From contig JAGFCA010000039.1 of the NCBI GenBank assembly GCA_022394755.1, positions 62,001 to 126,000 of the forward strand: a DNA stretch of 64,000 nt. The letters run 5' to 3'. Origin of the DNA: Candidatus Poribacteria bacterium. Lineage in GTDB: Bacteria; Poribacteria; WGA-4E; WGA-3G. The notes below the pieces were generated by a model. The model saw only the letters and a program-made list of their open reading frames with translations. It was not told the origin of the DNA and searched no databases. A program made the position numbers and the translations under genes. This document shows positions 1 through 8,278 of this stretch, in pieces (position 1 is the first letter of the stretch; every line of letters starts with the position of its first letter).

Positions 1-163
1 TAATCCTAACATACATAATGTTCCATGGGATATTTTTTGAGAGGTTCTGTACAGAAGTACTAAAATGGATACAGATAGGTATCATCTGAATGTTATTTAG
101 GACATTGAACGATATAAGAATTTAACAGTACATAATAAGCCCCTTTTGTAATGAGTTATCTCA

Positions 164-373
164 TTGACAACAAGCCTTGAAGAAGTATTTACAGAAGCGT
201 CAAAACTCTCACCGAAGGAACAAGATGCATTGGCAAATTGGTTGCTGGCTGAAATTCGATCTGAAAAAAAATGGGATAGCTTATTTGCTAATTCTCAAGA
301 GAAACTATCTAATCTGGCATCTGAAGCAATTGCCGAACATCGTAGTGATCAAACGCTGGAACTTAATCCATAG
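164..373 (+). CDS. Small antitoxin-like protein of a toxin-antitoxin pair
   Basis: A 69-residue acidic, helical protein starting at a TTG codon. Its pattern of LSPKEQDALANWLL, then E-I-x-S-E-K-K-W-D-x-L-F-A, then LASEAIAEHR resembles the short putative antitoxins that usually precede a ParE/RelE-type toxin. The following frame (374-508) reads like the wreck of such a toxin, so the pair is probably dead or reduced to the antitoxin. There is no clear Shine-Dalgarno site and no better start codon. Family recognition is from memory of the motif; function is inferred. Confidence 0.5.
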   Translation: MTTSLEEVFTEASKLSPKEQDALANWLLAEIRSEKKWDSLFANSQEKLSNLASEAIAEHRSDQTLELNP

Positions 374-508
374 CAGTTACGAATTCAAGGACGACAGCAG
401 ATTAAAGAAGTGTACAGATTGTTTATGGGAATCCAAAATATCTCAACCTACGATTCAAGAAAGTACATCATACCTTATCAATATCAATTATTGAGAGTTG
501 GTAATTAG
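374..508 (+). pseudogene. Degenerate ParE/RelE-like toxin remnant
   Basis: Immediately after the antitoxin stop codon the same frame stays open for 44 codons without a start. It contains the string QQIKEVYRLF and ends near QLLRVGN, which resembles the helix (A-x-x-A-Y-R-L-F) and the terminal strand (Y-x-x-R-V-G) of ParE-like toxins. The start, the central strand region and the end are missing or scrambled. The resemblance is short, so this is a tentative call. Confidence 0.3.
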
Positions 509-587
509 ATTTTTCAAATAGAAGTAAAGACACAGAGAATGATGACTAAATTTGGTTGATTTGGTACAGAAAACATATAGAGGAAAT

Positions 588-1943
588 ATGCCAACTATAT
601 TGGATGTTTATGAGAGGACATTTGCTAAAGATCTGAAATTGTCGCAGAAAGCCAGTCAATTATTTCCTGACGGTGTGACGCACGATGGCCGTCAGATGTC
701 TCCATTTCCGATCTATATTACTCGGGCTGAAGGTGCATATAAATGGGGGGTTGATGATAATGTCTTTATCGATTATTGGGCAGGACACGGTGCATTGCTT
801 CTTGGTCATAATCCTCCAGAAATCGTTAAGGCAACCACTGCTCAGATGCTTTTGGGTACACATTATGGTGCATGCCATCCGCTTGAGTTAGAATGGGGTG
901 AGCTTATAACCGAACTTGTACCATCAGCAGAACGTGTCAGATTTGTTAGTTCTGGTACAGAAGCTACACTTATGGCAATTCGACTTGCACGAACATTTAC
1001 CCAAAAAAATAAGGTATTGAAGTTTGAAGGACATTTTCATGGATGGCATGATAGTGTAATTATGGGTGCACATAAACCCTATGATGCCCCGATCCCCGGT
1101 GTCCCACAAGAGATATTAGATTATACGGTTCAATCCCCACCAAATGATATTGATGCTGTTGAGAAATTATTGAAGACAGATGAAGATATTGGGTGTGTTA
1201 TTCTTGAACCTACAGGGGCATCTTTCGGTACAATCCCTACGAATGGTGAGTTTCTAAAGCAACTACGCGAGTTAACGCTGGATTATGGTGTTGTATTGAT
1301 TTTTGATGAAGTTATTACCGGTTTTCGTGTCGCTCCTGGTGGTGCACAAGGGTACTACAATGTAACTCCTGATCTCACAACACTTGCAAAGATTGTCGCA
1401 GGAGGTCTTCCTGGTGGTGCACTTGTTGGGAAGAAAGAGATATTAGAACTGATTTCAGTGGATGCGGAGGAAGAGGGTTTAAAGATGCCACATCCGGGAA
1501 CATTTAATGCTAATCCGGTTTCTGCTTCCGCTGGTATTGAAATGCTTAAGATTGTGAAAACCGGTAAACCGAATGAAATAGCAAACCTCATGGCACAAAA
1601 GCTACGAGATAAGCTTAATGAGGTAATTGATTCTTATAAATTGGATTGGGTTATATACGGAGAATTTTCAGGAATTAGATTTCTCGTTGGGCATGGAGAA
1701 AAAGATTTACGGACTAAGGACTTCGATCCGTATACATGGGATTATCGTAAACTTAAAGAGAATAACGATCCTGAATTACTTAAATCCCTCCGTTGTGGTC
1801 TGTTACTCAACGGTATTGACCTTGCGTCTAATGGTGGTATGACAACAGCTGCACATTCCGATGAGGATATTACAAGAACTGTGGATGCATTTGAACGTAC
1901 TGTGGACATGATGAGAGTTGACGGGTTAATCTTGAATTCATAA
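588..1943 (+). CDS. Class III aminotransferase, glutamate-1-semialdehyde aminomutase-like
   Basis: A 451-residue PLP enzyme of fold type I, class III. Visible motifs are FVSSGTEATLMAIRLAR (cofactor phosphate site), FDEVITGFR (Asp that contacts the pyridine nitrogen) and TLAKIVAGGLPGGALVG (the Lys forming the internal aldimine). It resembles HemL overall, but the active-site region and the C-terminal part (DLASNGGMTTAAHSDEDI) match the broader HemL-like aminotransferases, so a role in tetrapyrrole synthesis is not assured. The ATG at 588 sits behind AGAGGAAAT and is preferred over a TTG at 552 that lacks a ribosome site. No other haem-pathway gene is nearby. Confidence 0.8.
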   Translation: MPTILDVYERTFAKDLKLSQKASQLFPDGVTHDGRQMSPFPIYITRAEGAYKWGVDDNVFIDYWAGHGALLLGHNPPEIVKATTAQMLLGTHYGACHPLELEWGELITELVPSAERVRFVSSGTEATLMAIRLARTFTQKNKVLKFEGHFHGWHDSVIMGAHKPYDAPIPGVPQEILDYTVQSPPNDIDAVEKLLKTDEDIGCVILEPTGASFGTIPTNGEFLKQLRELTLDYGVVLIFDEVITGFRVAPGGAQGYYNVTPDLTTLAKIVAGGLPGGALVGKKEILELISVDAEEEGLKMPHPGTFNANPVSASAGIEMLKIVKTGKPNEIANLMAQKLRDKLNEVIDSYKLDWVIYGEFSGIRFLVGHGEKDLRTKDFDPYTWDYRKLKENNDPELLKSLRCGLLLNGIDLASNGGMTTAAHSDEDITRTVDAFERTVDMMRVDGLILNS

Positions 1944-2013
1944 ACTGAATCTTGAGTTTAGGATACAAGCTTAATGCATTAGGTTTGTCAATATTCGATA
2001 ATTGTTTGTGTTT

Positions 2014-3255
2014 ATGGATTACTATATAAGTCAATTCGGTAAGGATTCAAATACAGGTATTTCTCTTCAACACCCGTGGCGTAGTATTGACAGGATTAAT
2101 AACACACGATTAAATCCAGGAGATTCTGTTTGGTTTCAGGCAGGACAAACGTTCAAAGGCAATGTCACACTTTTTGATTTAGGTGTTGAATATTCAGCTG
2201 AACCGATAATATTTAGATCTTACGGTGAAGGTAAAGCAACGATAGATGCAGGAACCGGTTCAGGTTTTCTTTGTAGCAATACGAATGGTGTTCATGTAAT
2301 TGATCTCAAAATTATTGGGGACGGAATAGATAATAATAATGGTTCGGGAATTTGCTTTTTCAATACGCTTCCGGGACATAAGAAGCTTTCAAATATTCTG
2401 GTTGATAAGGTTGAGGTTGCAGGATTTAAACAAACAGGTATCTGCATAGGTGCTGACCCTATTGATGGCACATGGAGCGGATTCAGAAATGTAAAGATAA
2501 CTCATGCTATTATCCATGATAATGGAGATGCAGGTGTTAATTGCTATGGTGTATGGAACCCAGAAGATAAAGGATATTCCCATCAGGACATTTATATCGG
2601 TTACTGTAGGGTATACAGAAACGATGGACTCGTAGAAAAAGAAACACACACAGGAAACGGTATTGTACTTGGACAGGTAAACGTAGGAACAATTGAATAT
2701 TGTCTTGCGTATGAAAATGGTAAGTTAAACTCATCTGAGGAAGGTGGTCCTGTAGGTATATGGACTTGGGATTCTAACCGTGTCCTTATCCAATGTAATG
2801 AATCCCACCATAATCGAACTGGAAGCGGTAAAGATGGCGGTGGTTTTGACCTTGATGGTGGTGTGCGTAACTCAATTGTACAAAACAATTACTCTCATGA
2901 TAACGATGGTGCAGGATTTCTGTTAGCACAATTTGGCGGAGCAAGAGCGTATAACAGGAACGTAATTCGTTATAATTTGAGTGAGAATGATGGAAGAAAG
3001 AATGCTTACGGTGGTATCCATGTCTGGTCAACTGGTGCAAATGGTGGGATTCGTGACACGACAATCTATCAGAATATGGTAATTACAAGTGTAGCAGAAA
3101 ATGGAGATCCTGTTGCTGTTGACTGTATAAGTGAAGGAATTCATAATATTCGTTTCTATAATAATACTTTTATAACAGAGGGGAAAGTTTCTCATATTCG
3201 CTGTAAAGCTAATTCTGCCGTGATCTTTGAAGATAATTCTTGTTTGATCAATTGA
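2014..3255 (+). CDS. Right-handed parallel beta-helix protein
   Basis: A 413-residue protein opening with a D-Y-Y-I-S-x-F-G-K-D-S-N-T-G motif. This is the usual N-terminal entry strand of pectate-lyase-like and polysaccharide-lyase beta-helix proteins (Y-Y-V-S-x-x-G-x-D-x-x-x-G). The body is made of short repeating strands with Asn/Asp-Gly turns (IHDNGDAGVNCYG, SHHNRTGSGKDGGGF, YSHDNDGAGFLL), as expected for the coils of such a helix. No signal peptide is visible from the ATG at 2014; a TTG at 2002 would add four residues. Carbohydrate binding or cleavage is the likely role, but the catalytic residues cannot be assigned. Confidence 0.7.
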   Translation: MDYYISQFGKDSNTGISLQHPWRSIDRINNTRLNPGDSVWFQAGQTFKGNVTLFDLGVEYSAEPIIFRSYGEGKATIDAGTGSGFLCSNTNGVHVIDLKIIGDGIDNNNGSGICFFNTLPGHKKLSNILVDKVEVAGFKQTGICIGADPIDGTWSGFRNVKITHAIIHDNGDAGVNCYGVWNPEDKGYSHQDIYIGYCRVYRNDGLVEKETHTGNGIVLGQVNVGTIEYCLAYENGKLNSSEEGGPVGIWTWDSNRVLIQCNESHHNRTGSGKDGGGFDLDGGVRNSIVQNNYSHDNDGAGFLLAQFGGARAYNRNVIRYNLSENDGRKNAYGGIHVWSTGANGGIRDTTIYQNMVITSVAENGDPVAVDCISEGIHNIRFYNNTFITEGKVSHIRCKANSAVIFEDNSCLIN

Positions 3256-3341
3256 CAATACCTTCGCGAAATATCTGAGTTTGGAATAGATTAGAATCGT
3301 TGTTTGGATCTAATGGACAGCCCAGAGAAAAATGATTGTAT

Positions 3342-3380
3342 CAATGTCCCTGTCGCGATCAGGAGATTGTTCCTACAGAA
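3342..3380 (-). repeat. Dispersed GTAGGA repeat, copy 1
   Basis: Read on the minus strand this stretch has TGTAGGAACAATCTCC followed by GATCGCGAC. Related versions lie on the plus strand at 6640-6668 and 38996-39028. It sits in the 5' untranslated stretch of the E1 beta gene. The TTCC/GGAA halves can pair. Confidence 0.45.
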
Positions 3381-3478
3381 GGAACATATCTGTAAAATTG
3401 CGTGGACAAATTACTAAGTGTAGGAAAATCAAAAACCTTATAGCAGATTGGACATTACTTGAAAGGAATCTACGAAAT

Positions 3479-4462
3479 ATGAAGACAATCACATATCGTG
3501 ATGCGCTTAAAGAGGCTTTAGTTGAAGAGATGGAGCGTGATGAAGCAGTCTTTCTAATGGGGGAAGATATTGCGGAATATGGCGGAGCCTATAAGGTTAC
3601 GGATGGTCTTTTTAAGCAATTTGGTAAAGACCGTATCCGTAACACGCCAATTTCTGAAGCTGCAATCATCGGCACAGCACTTGGGGCTGCAGTTACGGGC
3701 ATGCGTCCAGTTGCAGAACTAATGTATATAGACTTCACAGCGGTTGGTATGGACCAAATCGTTAACCAAGTAGCCAAAATACGGTACATGGTTGGTGGTC
3801 AGTTAGATGTACCCCTTGTTATACGTACCCAAGGTGGTGCCGGTAGGTCATCCGCTGCTCAGCATGCACAAAGTCTTGAGGCTTGGTTTGTCCATATTCC
3901 CGGACTTCTTGTTGTGATGCCGTCAACTCCGTATGATGCGAAAGGGTTACTTAAAACTGCAATACGTAACGATAATCCGATCATGTTCATTGAACATAAA
4001 CTATTATATACCGAAGAAGGAGAGATTCCTGATGAGGAATATACGATACCTTTAGGGGAAGCGGAAGTAAAACGTGAAGGTGAAGATATAACAATATTAG
4101 CGACATCGCGAATGGTATTAAAAGCACTTGAAGCAGCAGATGAACTTGCGGATGAAGGTATTTCTGCTGAGATTGTTGATCCCAGGACTTTGATGCCACT
4201 GGATAAAGAAACCATATTTGAGTCAGTTAAGAAAACCAATCGTCTGTTAATTGCACATGAAGCGGTTGGGAGAGCAGGATTTGGAGCAGAAATTGCTGCG
4301 CTTGTAGTGCGCGAAGTATTTGATTATCTTGACGCACCTATTGAACGTGTAGCTGCAGCACCTGTTCCTGTTCCATTTGCCCCGGTTATGGAAAACTTTG
4401 TGATTCCAGATGTGCCGCAGATTGTTGAAGCTGCTCGTAAGTTAGTTAGGTATGAAATATGA
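3479..4462 (+). CDS. 2-oxoacid dehydrogenase E1 component, beta subunit
   Basis: A 327-residue transketolase-like E1 beta subunit (pyruvate, branched-chain or acetoin dehydrogenase type). It begins MKTITYRDALKEALVEEM, has the TPP-site Glu in FLMGEDIAEYGG, then RTQGGAGRSSAAQHAQSLEAWF and the C-terminal domain with LIAHEAVGRAGFGAEIA. The open frame extends 49 codons upstream to 3332, but that part is repeat-like. The ATG at 3479 behind GAAAGGAAT matches the family start. The E1 alpha partner, E2 and E3 are not in the window. The stop codon overlaps the hflK start (ATGA), so the gene is translationally coupled to hflK. Confidence 0.88.
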   Translation: MKTITYRDALKEALVEEMERDEAVFLMGEDIAEYGGAYKVTDGLFKQFGKDRIRNTPISEAAIIGTALGAAVTGMRPVAELMYIDFTAVGMDQIVNQVAKIRYMVGGQLDVPLVIRTQGGAGRSSAAQHAQSLEAWFVHIPGLLVVMPSTPYDAKGLLKTAIRNDNPIMFIEHKLLYTEEGEIPDEEYTIPLGEAEVKREGEDITILATSRMVLKALEAADELADEGISAEIVDPRTLMPLDKETIFESVKKTNRLLIAHEAVGRAGFGAEIAALVVREVFDYLDAPIERVAAAPVPVPFAPVMENFVIPDVPQIVEAARKLVRYEI

Positions 4463-5457
4463 ATAATTTTAATATTACAACATTGTTTGATAGTAATGGG
4501 AGAAATAATGTGGAACCACAAGATTTATTACGATTAATTACACCAAAAAGGATAATATCTGTAATTCTCGGTGTGCTTATATTAATATGTTTAGCCACAA
4601 GTTTTTATACAGTTGAAGCGGATGAGGTGGCAGTTGTTTTAATGTTCGGCAAAGCTGTGAGGCAGGCACAACCGGGACTGCATTTCAAATTACCGTTGGG
4701 TATTGAAAATGCAATCAATGTACAAGTTAGGAAGGTATTTAAAGAGGAATTTGGTTTTAGGACACTCAAAGCAGGTGTACGTACTCAATATGATACAAGA
4801 GATTTTAGCGAGGAATCTTTACTCTTGACGGGTGATCTAAACATTGCCGATGTTGAATGGGTTATTCAGTATAAGATTAATGATCCAAAAAAATATCTAT
4901 TTTCTGTTAGGAATCCCAGACAAGCATTACGAGATCTAACAGAATCCGTTATGAGTCGCGTTATTGGTAATCGTACAGTAACAGAAGTGTTGACTATTGG
5001 CCGTATTGAAATTGCGGCTGAGGTAGAACAACATTTACAAACACTCCTTGATTTGTATGATACAGGATTGGATGTTGCCAATGTGACATTACAGGATGTG
5101 AATCCGCCAGAAAAAGTGAAATCTGCATTTAACGCAGTTAATGAGGCAAAGCAGGAAAAAGAACGCTTAATCAACGAGGCATGGCGTGATTATAATCAAT
5201 CTGTACCGAAATCTAAAGGGATGGCGTTAAAACAGGTTTCTGAGGCACAAGGATATGCCTTGAAACGGGTTAATCAAGCACAAGGTGATGCAGATAGATT
5301 CAAAGCGATACGTGGAGAATATCAGAAAGCGAAAGAGGTAACACGACAACGTCTTTATCTCGAAACAATGCAGGATGTCTTACCTGAAGTCAAAGAGATC
5401 TATGTGATTGACGGTAAAGCAAATTCACCTATTCCTCTTCTACAACTAAAAGATTAA
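4459..5457 (+). CDS. hflK: HflK, SPFH/band 7 membrane protein
   Basis: A 332-residue stomatin/prohibitin-like protein. It has one N-terminal membrane helix (about residues 32-52) followed by the SPFH domain (EVAVVLMFGKAVRQAQPGLHFKLP) and a helical C-terminus rich in Ala/Glu/Gln (VSEAQGYALKRVNQAQGDADRF). In known bacteria HflK pairs with HflC to form a cage around the FtsH protease and moderates its proteolysis of membrane proteins. It starts inside the stop codon of the E1 beta gene and is followed by hflC. The stop codon TAA lies inside the left terminal repeat of a MITE-like element at 5453-5578. Confidence 0.9.
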   Translation: MNNFNITTLFDSNGRNNVEPQDLLRLITPKRIISVILGVLILICLATSFYTVEADEVAVVLMFGKAVRQAQPGLHFKLPLGIENAINVQVRKVFKEEFGFRTLKAGVRTQYDTRDFSEESLLLTGDLNIADVEWVIQYKINDPKKYLFSVRNPRQALRDLTESVMSRVIGNRTVTEVLTIGRIEIAAEVEQHLQTLLDLYDTGLDVANVTLQDVNPPEKVKSAFNAVNEAKQEKERLINEAWRDYNQSVPKSKGMALKQVSEAQGYALKRVNQAQGDADRFKAIRGEYQKAKEVTRQRLYLETMQDVLPEVKEIYVIDGKANSPIPLLQLKD

Positions 5458-5578
5458 CGTGAGTTTGAAAAATCATGATTTTGTAATTAGGTGCAGTTTG
5501 AAACCGTACCTACAGGCTATATGGTTATTGTATTGTTAAAAATAAAGTTTATATACCTAATATCAAACTCAGGTTAAT
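5453..5578. mobile_element. MITE-like element A with terminal inverted repeats
   Basis: The ends are ATTAACGTGAGTTTGA at 5453-5468 and its near-perfect reverse complement TCAAACTCAGGTTAAT at 5563-5578 (15 of 16 positions). The same ends bound a longer relative at 8087-8252. The interior is non-coding and looks like a deleted form of that copy: it shares the AGGT...ACCT arms but lacks the central hairpin. It lies between hflK and hflC, and its left end supplies the hflK stop codon. Confidence 0.6.
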
Positions 5579-5621
5579 AGAATAAATATCAATAAACCGT
5601 GTGCTGACAAGGAGTTTTCTG

Positions 5622-6581
5622 ATGAAGTTAAAGATTCTTATTCCATTGATAATCGTTGTTTTTTTGGGAGTAGTACTTGCTTCCAGTATGTTTTATGTTG
5701 TTAATGAAGGTGAACAGGTAGTCATCACTGAATTTGGTCGTCCCGTAGGAAATCCTGCAGTAACTGCTGGGTTAAAAATAAAAACCCCATTTATCCAACA
5801 AGTACATCGTTTTGAAAAACGGATTCTTGAATGGGACGGTTCTCCAAACCAAATTCCTACAAAAGACAAGAAGTTTATATGGCTTGATACAACTGCACGG
5901 TGGCGTATCAAAGATCCTCTCAGGTTCTATGAAGCACTCGGTACAGAAATGCTTGCACAGTCGCGATTAGATGATATTATCGATTCGGCTGCACGCGATT
6001 TAGTTACCGGACAGTTGTTAATTGAAGTTGTCAGGAATTCAAACCGTATATTAGAACAAGATTTTGAAGTTCTTGAAGAAGAGGAAGGACAGACAAAAGA
6101 AGCCTTAGAGAGGATTGAGATTGGTAGAGAGCGGATTACCCAAATGATGCGTGAAAAGGCACAGAAGGTCGTACCGCAGTTCGGTATTGAACTTGTTGAT
6201 GTACAAGTGAAAAGGATTAACTACGTTGATGAAGTTAGACAAAAAGTTTTTGATCGTATGATATCTGAACGACAACGTATTTCTGAAAAATATAAATCAG
6301 AAGGTGAAGGTGAAGCGGCTAATATCATGGGACAAAAACAAAAGGAATTAGAACGTATTCAATCTGAGGCGTATAAAGAGGCAGAACAGATTAAAGGGGA
6401 TGCTGATGCTCAAGCGATCCAAATTTATGCTGAAGCACACGGTCAAGATCCAGAGTTTTTTGCTTTTCTACAGACCTTGGAAACCTATCGTAAAACGAGT
6501 GGTGCCAGTACAAAACTTATTTTAACGACTGATAGTGATCTTTATAAATATCTCAAAGATAGCCAATTAATTAGGCGTTGA
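5622..6581 (+). CDS. hflC: HflC, SPFH/band 7 membrane protein
   Basis: A 319-residue partner of HflK. It starts MKLKILIPLIIVVFLGVVLA (a single signal-anchor helix), followed by the SPFH domain (VVNEGEQVVITEFGRPVG), the conserved DTTARWRIKDPLRFYEAL segment and a coiled C-terminal region with ISEKYKSEGEGEAANIMG. The ATG at 5622 follows AAGGAG at the usual distance; an upstream TTG at 5601 is less likely. The gene is 164 bases from hflK, a gap almost filled by the MITE-like element. Confidence 0.9.
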   Translation: MKLKILIPLIIVVFLGVVLASSMFYVVNEGEQVVITEFGRPVGNPAVTAGLKIKTPFIQQVHRFEKRILEWDGSPNQIPTKDKKFIWLDTTARWRIKDPLRFYEALGTEMLAQSRLDDIIDSAARDLVTGQLLIEVVRNSNRILEQDFEVLEEEEGQTKEALERIEIGRERITQMMREKAQKVVPQFGIELVDVQVKRINYVDEVRQKVFDRMISERQRISEKYKSEGEGEAANIMGQKQKELERIQSEAYKEAEQIKGDADAQAIQIYAEAHGQDPEFFAFLQTLETYRKTSGASTKLILTTDSDLYKYLKDSQLIRR

Positions 6582-7463
6582 TTTGTCTCTTCATTTACCA
6601 ACCCTTCTGCAGGAGAGGAAGTCTATCCGTAGTTTTCTCATCTGTAGGAGGGACTTCCAATTCCTTCCACCAACACAAAAATTTGGAAGTTAACGGTTTG
6701 TTTAGTCAACTACTTACCTATAGTTTTGGCAATTTTACAGAAAACACATTTCGCCCCTCTGCGACTTATTGATTGGGTTCACCTTTTTCTACACACATTT
6801 CACCCCTCTGGGGGTATCTTATTGTCCATTAAAGTGTATTTTAGCATTGTTGAATTGGCGTGAGAAATGTATTAAAAAACCAGAAAATCTTTGATAATAC
6901 CCATCGTAATTGATCAGTATACATTATCAAGATAGTAAATAGTTAATTTGTGTCAAGGCTGTTTTTATAAACATTCCGTCCCTATGGGACTCGAGAAAGT
7001 GGAATACTGCATTTTTCTATAAACATTCCGTCTCTTCAAAATCAGAAATCAGAATCAACGGTATGAATGTCATTAAACATCCCCTGCCATTGGTTTGGGA
7101 AAATTAGAATTACCGATATATTACTTAATCTTCATTATGCGTTGCTCTGAGTTTTCGTTATTTGAAGTCGGACTTGCTACATACATTTCGCACCTCTGGG
7201 GCTGCCTTTAACGGCCTTTGAGTTTATTCTGAAATTTGTGTTTGTGTGAGAAACATGAAGAAAATAAGAATGCTTTGAATATTGATGATATCCTATCAGA
7301 TATTGTCCAAACTATAACATTAGTCATTCATGACGAAGGGTTTGTGAAATATAACACTTTTTAATACACAATTTATCAATATATGCTATAATAATTCAAT
7401 TAGTTTGAACGGTTTTTGAAATTGTGTTGTCTATACATATCAAATGCCGAAGGAGTCGTTTTC
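6582..7463. repeat. Intergenic repeat cluster between hflC and the sigma factor gene
   Basis: No credible gene is seen in these 880 bases. They hold degenerate copies of several short families. There is a TGTAGGAGGGACTTCC unit at 6640-6655. ACACATTTCGCCCCTCTG-type units occur at 6744-6761, 6791-6814 and 7177-7203. ATAAACATTCCGTC units occur at 6967-6989 and 7017-7036. A GAATCAACGGTATG unit lies at 7052-7088. A TATAAT hexamer at 7387-7392 could be the -10 box of the sigma factor gene, but no good -35 box accompanies it. Confidence 0.6.
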
Positions 7464-8036
7464 GTGGAAAGAACTGAAGCCTTGCTTATTGATCATCTCC
7501 GAGAAGGTGATGAAACAGCATTAGCTCCGTTGGTAGAGAAATACCAACGGATGGTACATCGGTTAGCATTGCAGATTACCCGAAACTATGAAGATGCTAA
7601 CGATGTGATGCAAGAAACCTTTATTAAGGTATATCAGTCAATTCACACCTTTCGGCAGGAGGCAGCATTTGAAACTTGGGTATATAAAATAGCCGTCAAT
7701 CAAGCACTTAATTATGTTAAGATGCGGAATCGACGTCGAGAATCTTCTCTTGAAATAGAGGATCAAACCGAATTACTGGCAGACGTGCGGAACGACCCTC
7801 ATATTCTGGCTGAAAAAGCTGAATTACGTCACTGGGTAACCAAAGCTGTGAACAGTCTATCAATAAAACACCGTATCGTAGTTATTCTTCATGAATTAGA
7901 AGGATTGACACACCCAGAAATAGCATCGATACTAAATTGTTCAGAAGGGACAGTTAGATCACGGCTACACTACGCCCGTAAACAACTTCGAGTTTTATTA
8001 AAACCGTACGTTGATGCAAACTCTGAGACTTTGTGA
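7464..8036 (+). CDS. ECF-family RNA polymerase sigma factor (RpoE-like)
   Basis: A 190-residue sigma-70 family protein with region 2 (DANDVMQETFIKVYQSIHTF, AFETWVYKIAVNQALN) and region 4 (a helix-turn-helix with LTHPEIASILNCSEGTVRSR). It would direct RNA polymerase to stress or envelope promoters. The GTG at 7464 has AAGGAG eight bases upstream and is preferred over the TTG at 7416, which adds 16 unconserved residues. The next gene encodes a zinc-finger anti-sigma factor, the usual partner. The 242-base gap between them is largely a MITE-like element. Confidence 0.9.
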   Translation: MERTEALLIDHLREGDETALAPLVEKYQRMVHRLALQITRNYEDANDVMQETFIKVYQSIHTFRQEAAFETWVYKIAVNQALNYVKMRNRRRESSLEIEDQTELLADVRNDPHILAEKAELRHWVTKAVNSLSIKHRIVVILHELEGLTHPEIASILNCSEGTVRSRLHYARKQLRVLLKPYVDANSETL

Positions 8037-8086
8037 AATAAAGGGTTTTCATTACTTATGTGTTACTTATATTTAAGGAGTGGTTC

Positions 8087-8252
8087 TAATTACAACATGA
8101 GTTTGAAAAGTCAGATTATATCTTAGGTTCTGTGAATCAACGGTATGAATGCCGTAAGGTATTCACCGGGAAATTGAACCTGCCGGATCTATAAGTGTAG
8201 AATACATTGTGAAATGAAGTTTGCATCATTCTTATCAAACTCACGTTAATTA
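8087..8252. mobile_element. MITE-like element B with terminal inverted repeats and internal hairpin
   Basis: The left end is ATGAGTTTGA (8098-8107) and the right end is TCAAACTCACGTTAAT (8235-8250). Outside them the flanks also match after a two-base gap. Inside lies a copy of the GAATCAACGGTATG structured repeat (8134-8170), framed by AGGTTC and GAACCT arms. The element separates the sigma factor gene from its anti-sigma gene. It has no coding capacity, so any movement would need a transposase encoded elsewhere. Confidence 0.6.
8134..8170 (+). repeat. Structured GAATCAACGGTATG repeat, copy inside element B
   Basis: The sequence runs GAATCAACGGTATGAATGCC, then GTAA, then GGTATTC and ACCGGG. 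The GAATGCC/GGTATTC arms pair with one wobble, and CGG pairs with CCG outside. Other copies at 7052, 28522 and 62791 have different but still complementary stem bases. Confidence 0.6.
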
Positions 8253-8278
8253 CAGTAATACCTAAGAACCAACACAAA

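Noticed and set aside
588..1943. Naming the first aminotransferase hemL outright
   Set aside because: It is HemL-like, but the active-site context is shared with other class III enzymes and no haem gene is nearby.
3332..3478. N-terminal extension of the E1 beta protein
   Set aside because: The region contains a dispersed repeat, and a good ribosome site precedes the internal ATG that matches the family start.
6582..7463. CRISPR array suspected from recurring 20-25 base units
   Set aside because: Units are unevenly spaced, diverged, in mixed families and without uniform spacers, and no cas gene is nearby.
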